DNA of 64,000 nucleotides from Williamsia sp. DF01-3 (GTDB lineage Bacteria > Actinomycetota > Actinomycetes > Mycobacteriales > Mycobacteriaceae): contig NZ_JALKFS010000005.1 of the NCBI RefSeq assembly GCF_023051145.1, forward strand, positions 1-64,000, given 5' to 3'. The notes under the pieces are model-generated. The model was not told where the DNA came from and did no database searches. It saw only the letters and a program-made list of their open reading frames with translations. Shown piece by piece: positions 63,251 to 64,000 of the stretch (position 1 is the stretch's first letter; the number at the start of each line of letters is the position of its first letter). Made by a program: the position numbers and the translations under genes.

Positions 63251-63808
63251 ATGAAGAAGCAAACCAAAGCAGCAGTTGCCGCCGGCGCGGGAGCCATCCT
63301 TCTACTCGGCGGTGCCGGCAGCCTTGCCTACTGGAATGACGAGGGCACCTCTCCTGGCGGGGAGATCAGTTCCGGCCAGCTGTCGCTCGAGGACTGCACC
63401 GACGGCGGAACCTGGACCGATGTCAACAACGGCACCCCGATCGCGAGCATCACCGATTTCCGCATCGTCCCCGGCGACCAGGTTTCGTACACCTGCGAGA
63501 CCGCCGTCAACGCCACCGGAGACAACCTCACTGCAACTCTGTCCGTCGACCTCGGCGACGTCACCGGAGATACAGCGCTGGAGGCGGCGCTGAACCCGGT
63601 GGTGTCGGCAACCTCAAACGGCGTCACACTCCCGGGCGGCCCCACGGGAGTACAGATTGTTCCCACAGGAGCAGCTCAGCCCATCGTCGTCACGGTGACA
63701 ATGACATTCGACCCAGGCACCTTGGGTACGACCGCGCAGAACGAGACGATCAATCTCTCTGCCACGACGCTCACCCTGGTCCAGAACACCAATCCAGTTA
63801 CTCCCTAA
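63251..63808 (+). CDS. Exported protein with SipW-type alternate signal peptide
   Basis: The 185-residue protein starts MKKQTKAAVAAGAGAILLLGGAG and then SLAYWNDEGTSPGG. The SLAYWND junction is the mark of the alternate-type (SipW-dependent, TasA/CalY-like) signal peptide. The mature part is Thr/Asn/Val-rich with two cysteines (EDCTDGG and SYTCETA) and little charge, as in fibre-forming surface proteins. The ATG follows CAGGAAG. The next gene starts 4 bp after the stop and has a similar signal. Confidence 0.85.
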   Translation: MKKQTKAAVAAGAGAILLLGGAGSLAYWNDEGTSPGGEISSGQLSLEDCTDGGTWTDVNNGTPIASITDFRIVPGDQVSYTCETAVNATGDNLTATLSVDLGDVTGDTALEAALNPVVSATSNGVTLPGGPTGVQIVPTGAAQPIVVTVTMTFDPGTLGTTAQNETINLSATTLTLVQNTNPVTP

Positions 63809-63812
63809 TTAG

Positions 63813-64000
63813 GTGAAGAAGCTCTGGTTGGGGGCTGCGGCCGCCGTGACGATCACCGTGCTGGTTTTGCTGTCAACGCAGCAAACCAGCGCGACCTGGC
63901 GTGGCCAGGATCAGATCGGCGCCGCAACCCTCACATCAGGCGAGTTGAGGATTCTCGCCGGCGGCTCGAACACGTACCCGTGGACGGCCTTCGGCGGGAT
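63813..64000 (+). CDS. Second SipW-type exported protein (partial, runs off the window)
   Basis: GTG 63813 opens KKLWLGAAAAVTITVLVLLS followed by TQQTSATWRGQDQIGAATLT. The SATWRGQD junction and GELRILAGG start of the mature part parallel the preceding protein (SLAYWND, GQLSLEDC). The two are translationally close (4-bp gap). A dedicated SipW signal peptidase gene would be expected further right, outside the window. Confidence 0.75.
   Translation, partial: MKKLWLGAAAAVTITVLVLLSTQQTSATWRGQDQIGAATLTSGELRILAGGSNTYPWTAFGG

Overview
The window is G+C-rich actinobacterial DNA. It carries an antigen-85-type mycolyltransferase, a 13E12-type DUF222/HNH gene, a mycofactocin-type short-chain dehydrogenase (SDR), an F420-type LLM oxidoreductase and a full 9,10-seco steroid pathway. 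This points to a mycolic-acid bacterium such as Gordonia, Rhodococcus or Williamsia. The species is an inference; no rRNA or tRNA is visible.

Layout. 1-12567 is mixed housekeeping: a broken DUF222/HNH gene, a TDT transporter with a divergent LysR regulator, a small membrane protein, an alpha/beta hydrolase, a Mn/Zn ABC transporter behind a palindromic operator, a PrpE-like acyl-CoA synthetase, an AlkD-like HEAT-repeat protein, an MFS exporter and a PaaI-type thioesterase. 12568 to about 54041 is a steroid-degradation island of about 41 kb. 54126-64000 is again mixed: a quinone reductase with a divergent HxlR regulator, the mycolyltransferase, an AcuI-type reductase, DUF427, XRE and AraC regulators, an SDR, a UspA protein and two proteins with SipW-type signal peptides.

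How the island works. An acyl-CoA synthetase (27129-28790; a second at 24035-25748 is frameshifted) would activate the side chain. A FadE34-like two-domain dehydrogenase, a MaoC hydratase, an Hsd4A-like dehydrogenase and a thiolase would shorten a C5 side chain. A unit ordered like the mycobacterial igr operon (chsE2-chsH2-chsE1-chsH1-ltp2) would remove the remaining C3 unit. KstD and KshAB open ring B. HsaA/HsaB, HsaC, HsaD, HsaE, HsaF and HsaG degrade ring A to central metabolites. Seven SDRs or SDR remnants, a BaiE-like SnoaL protein, a second KstD-like flavoprotein and an OYE-type enzyme suggest a hydroxylated 5-beta substrate such as a bile acid. No cyp125/cyp142 or mce4 genes are present. 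The bile-acid assignment is an inference.

Regulation. A 19-bp near-palindrome, consensus GGTCTCGCTNAGCGAGACC, recurs about a dozen times, almost entirely in intergenic regions of the island. A second motif, CTAGAATGNATNCTAG, resembles the KstR box and occurs beside a KstR-like TetR gene. Together they suggest two overlapping local regulons.

Caution. At least six reading frames are interrupted by 1-2 missing bases, mostly in G/C runs. This looks more like sequencing error than real gene decay. The 8-bp repeat expansion in the DUF222/HNH gene and the internally deleted SDR at 28924-29045 look like genuine mutations.
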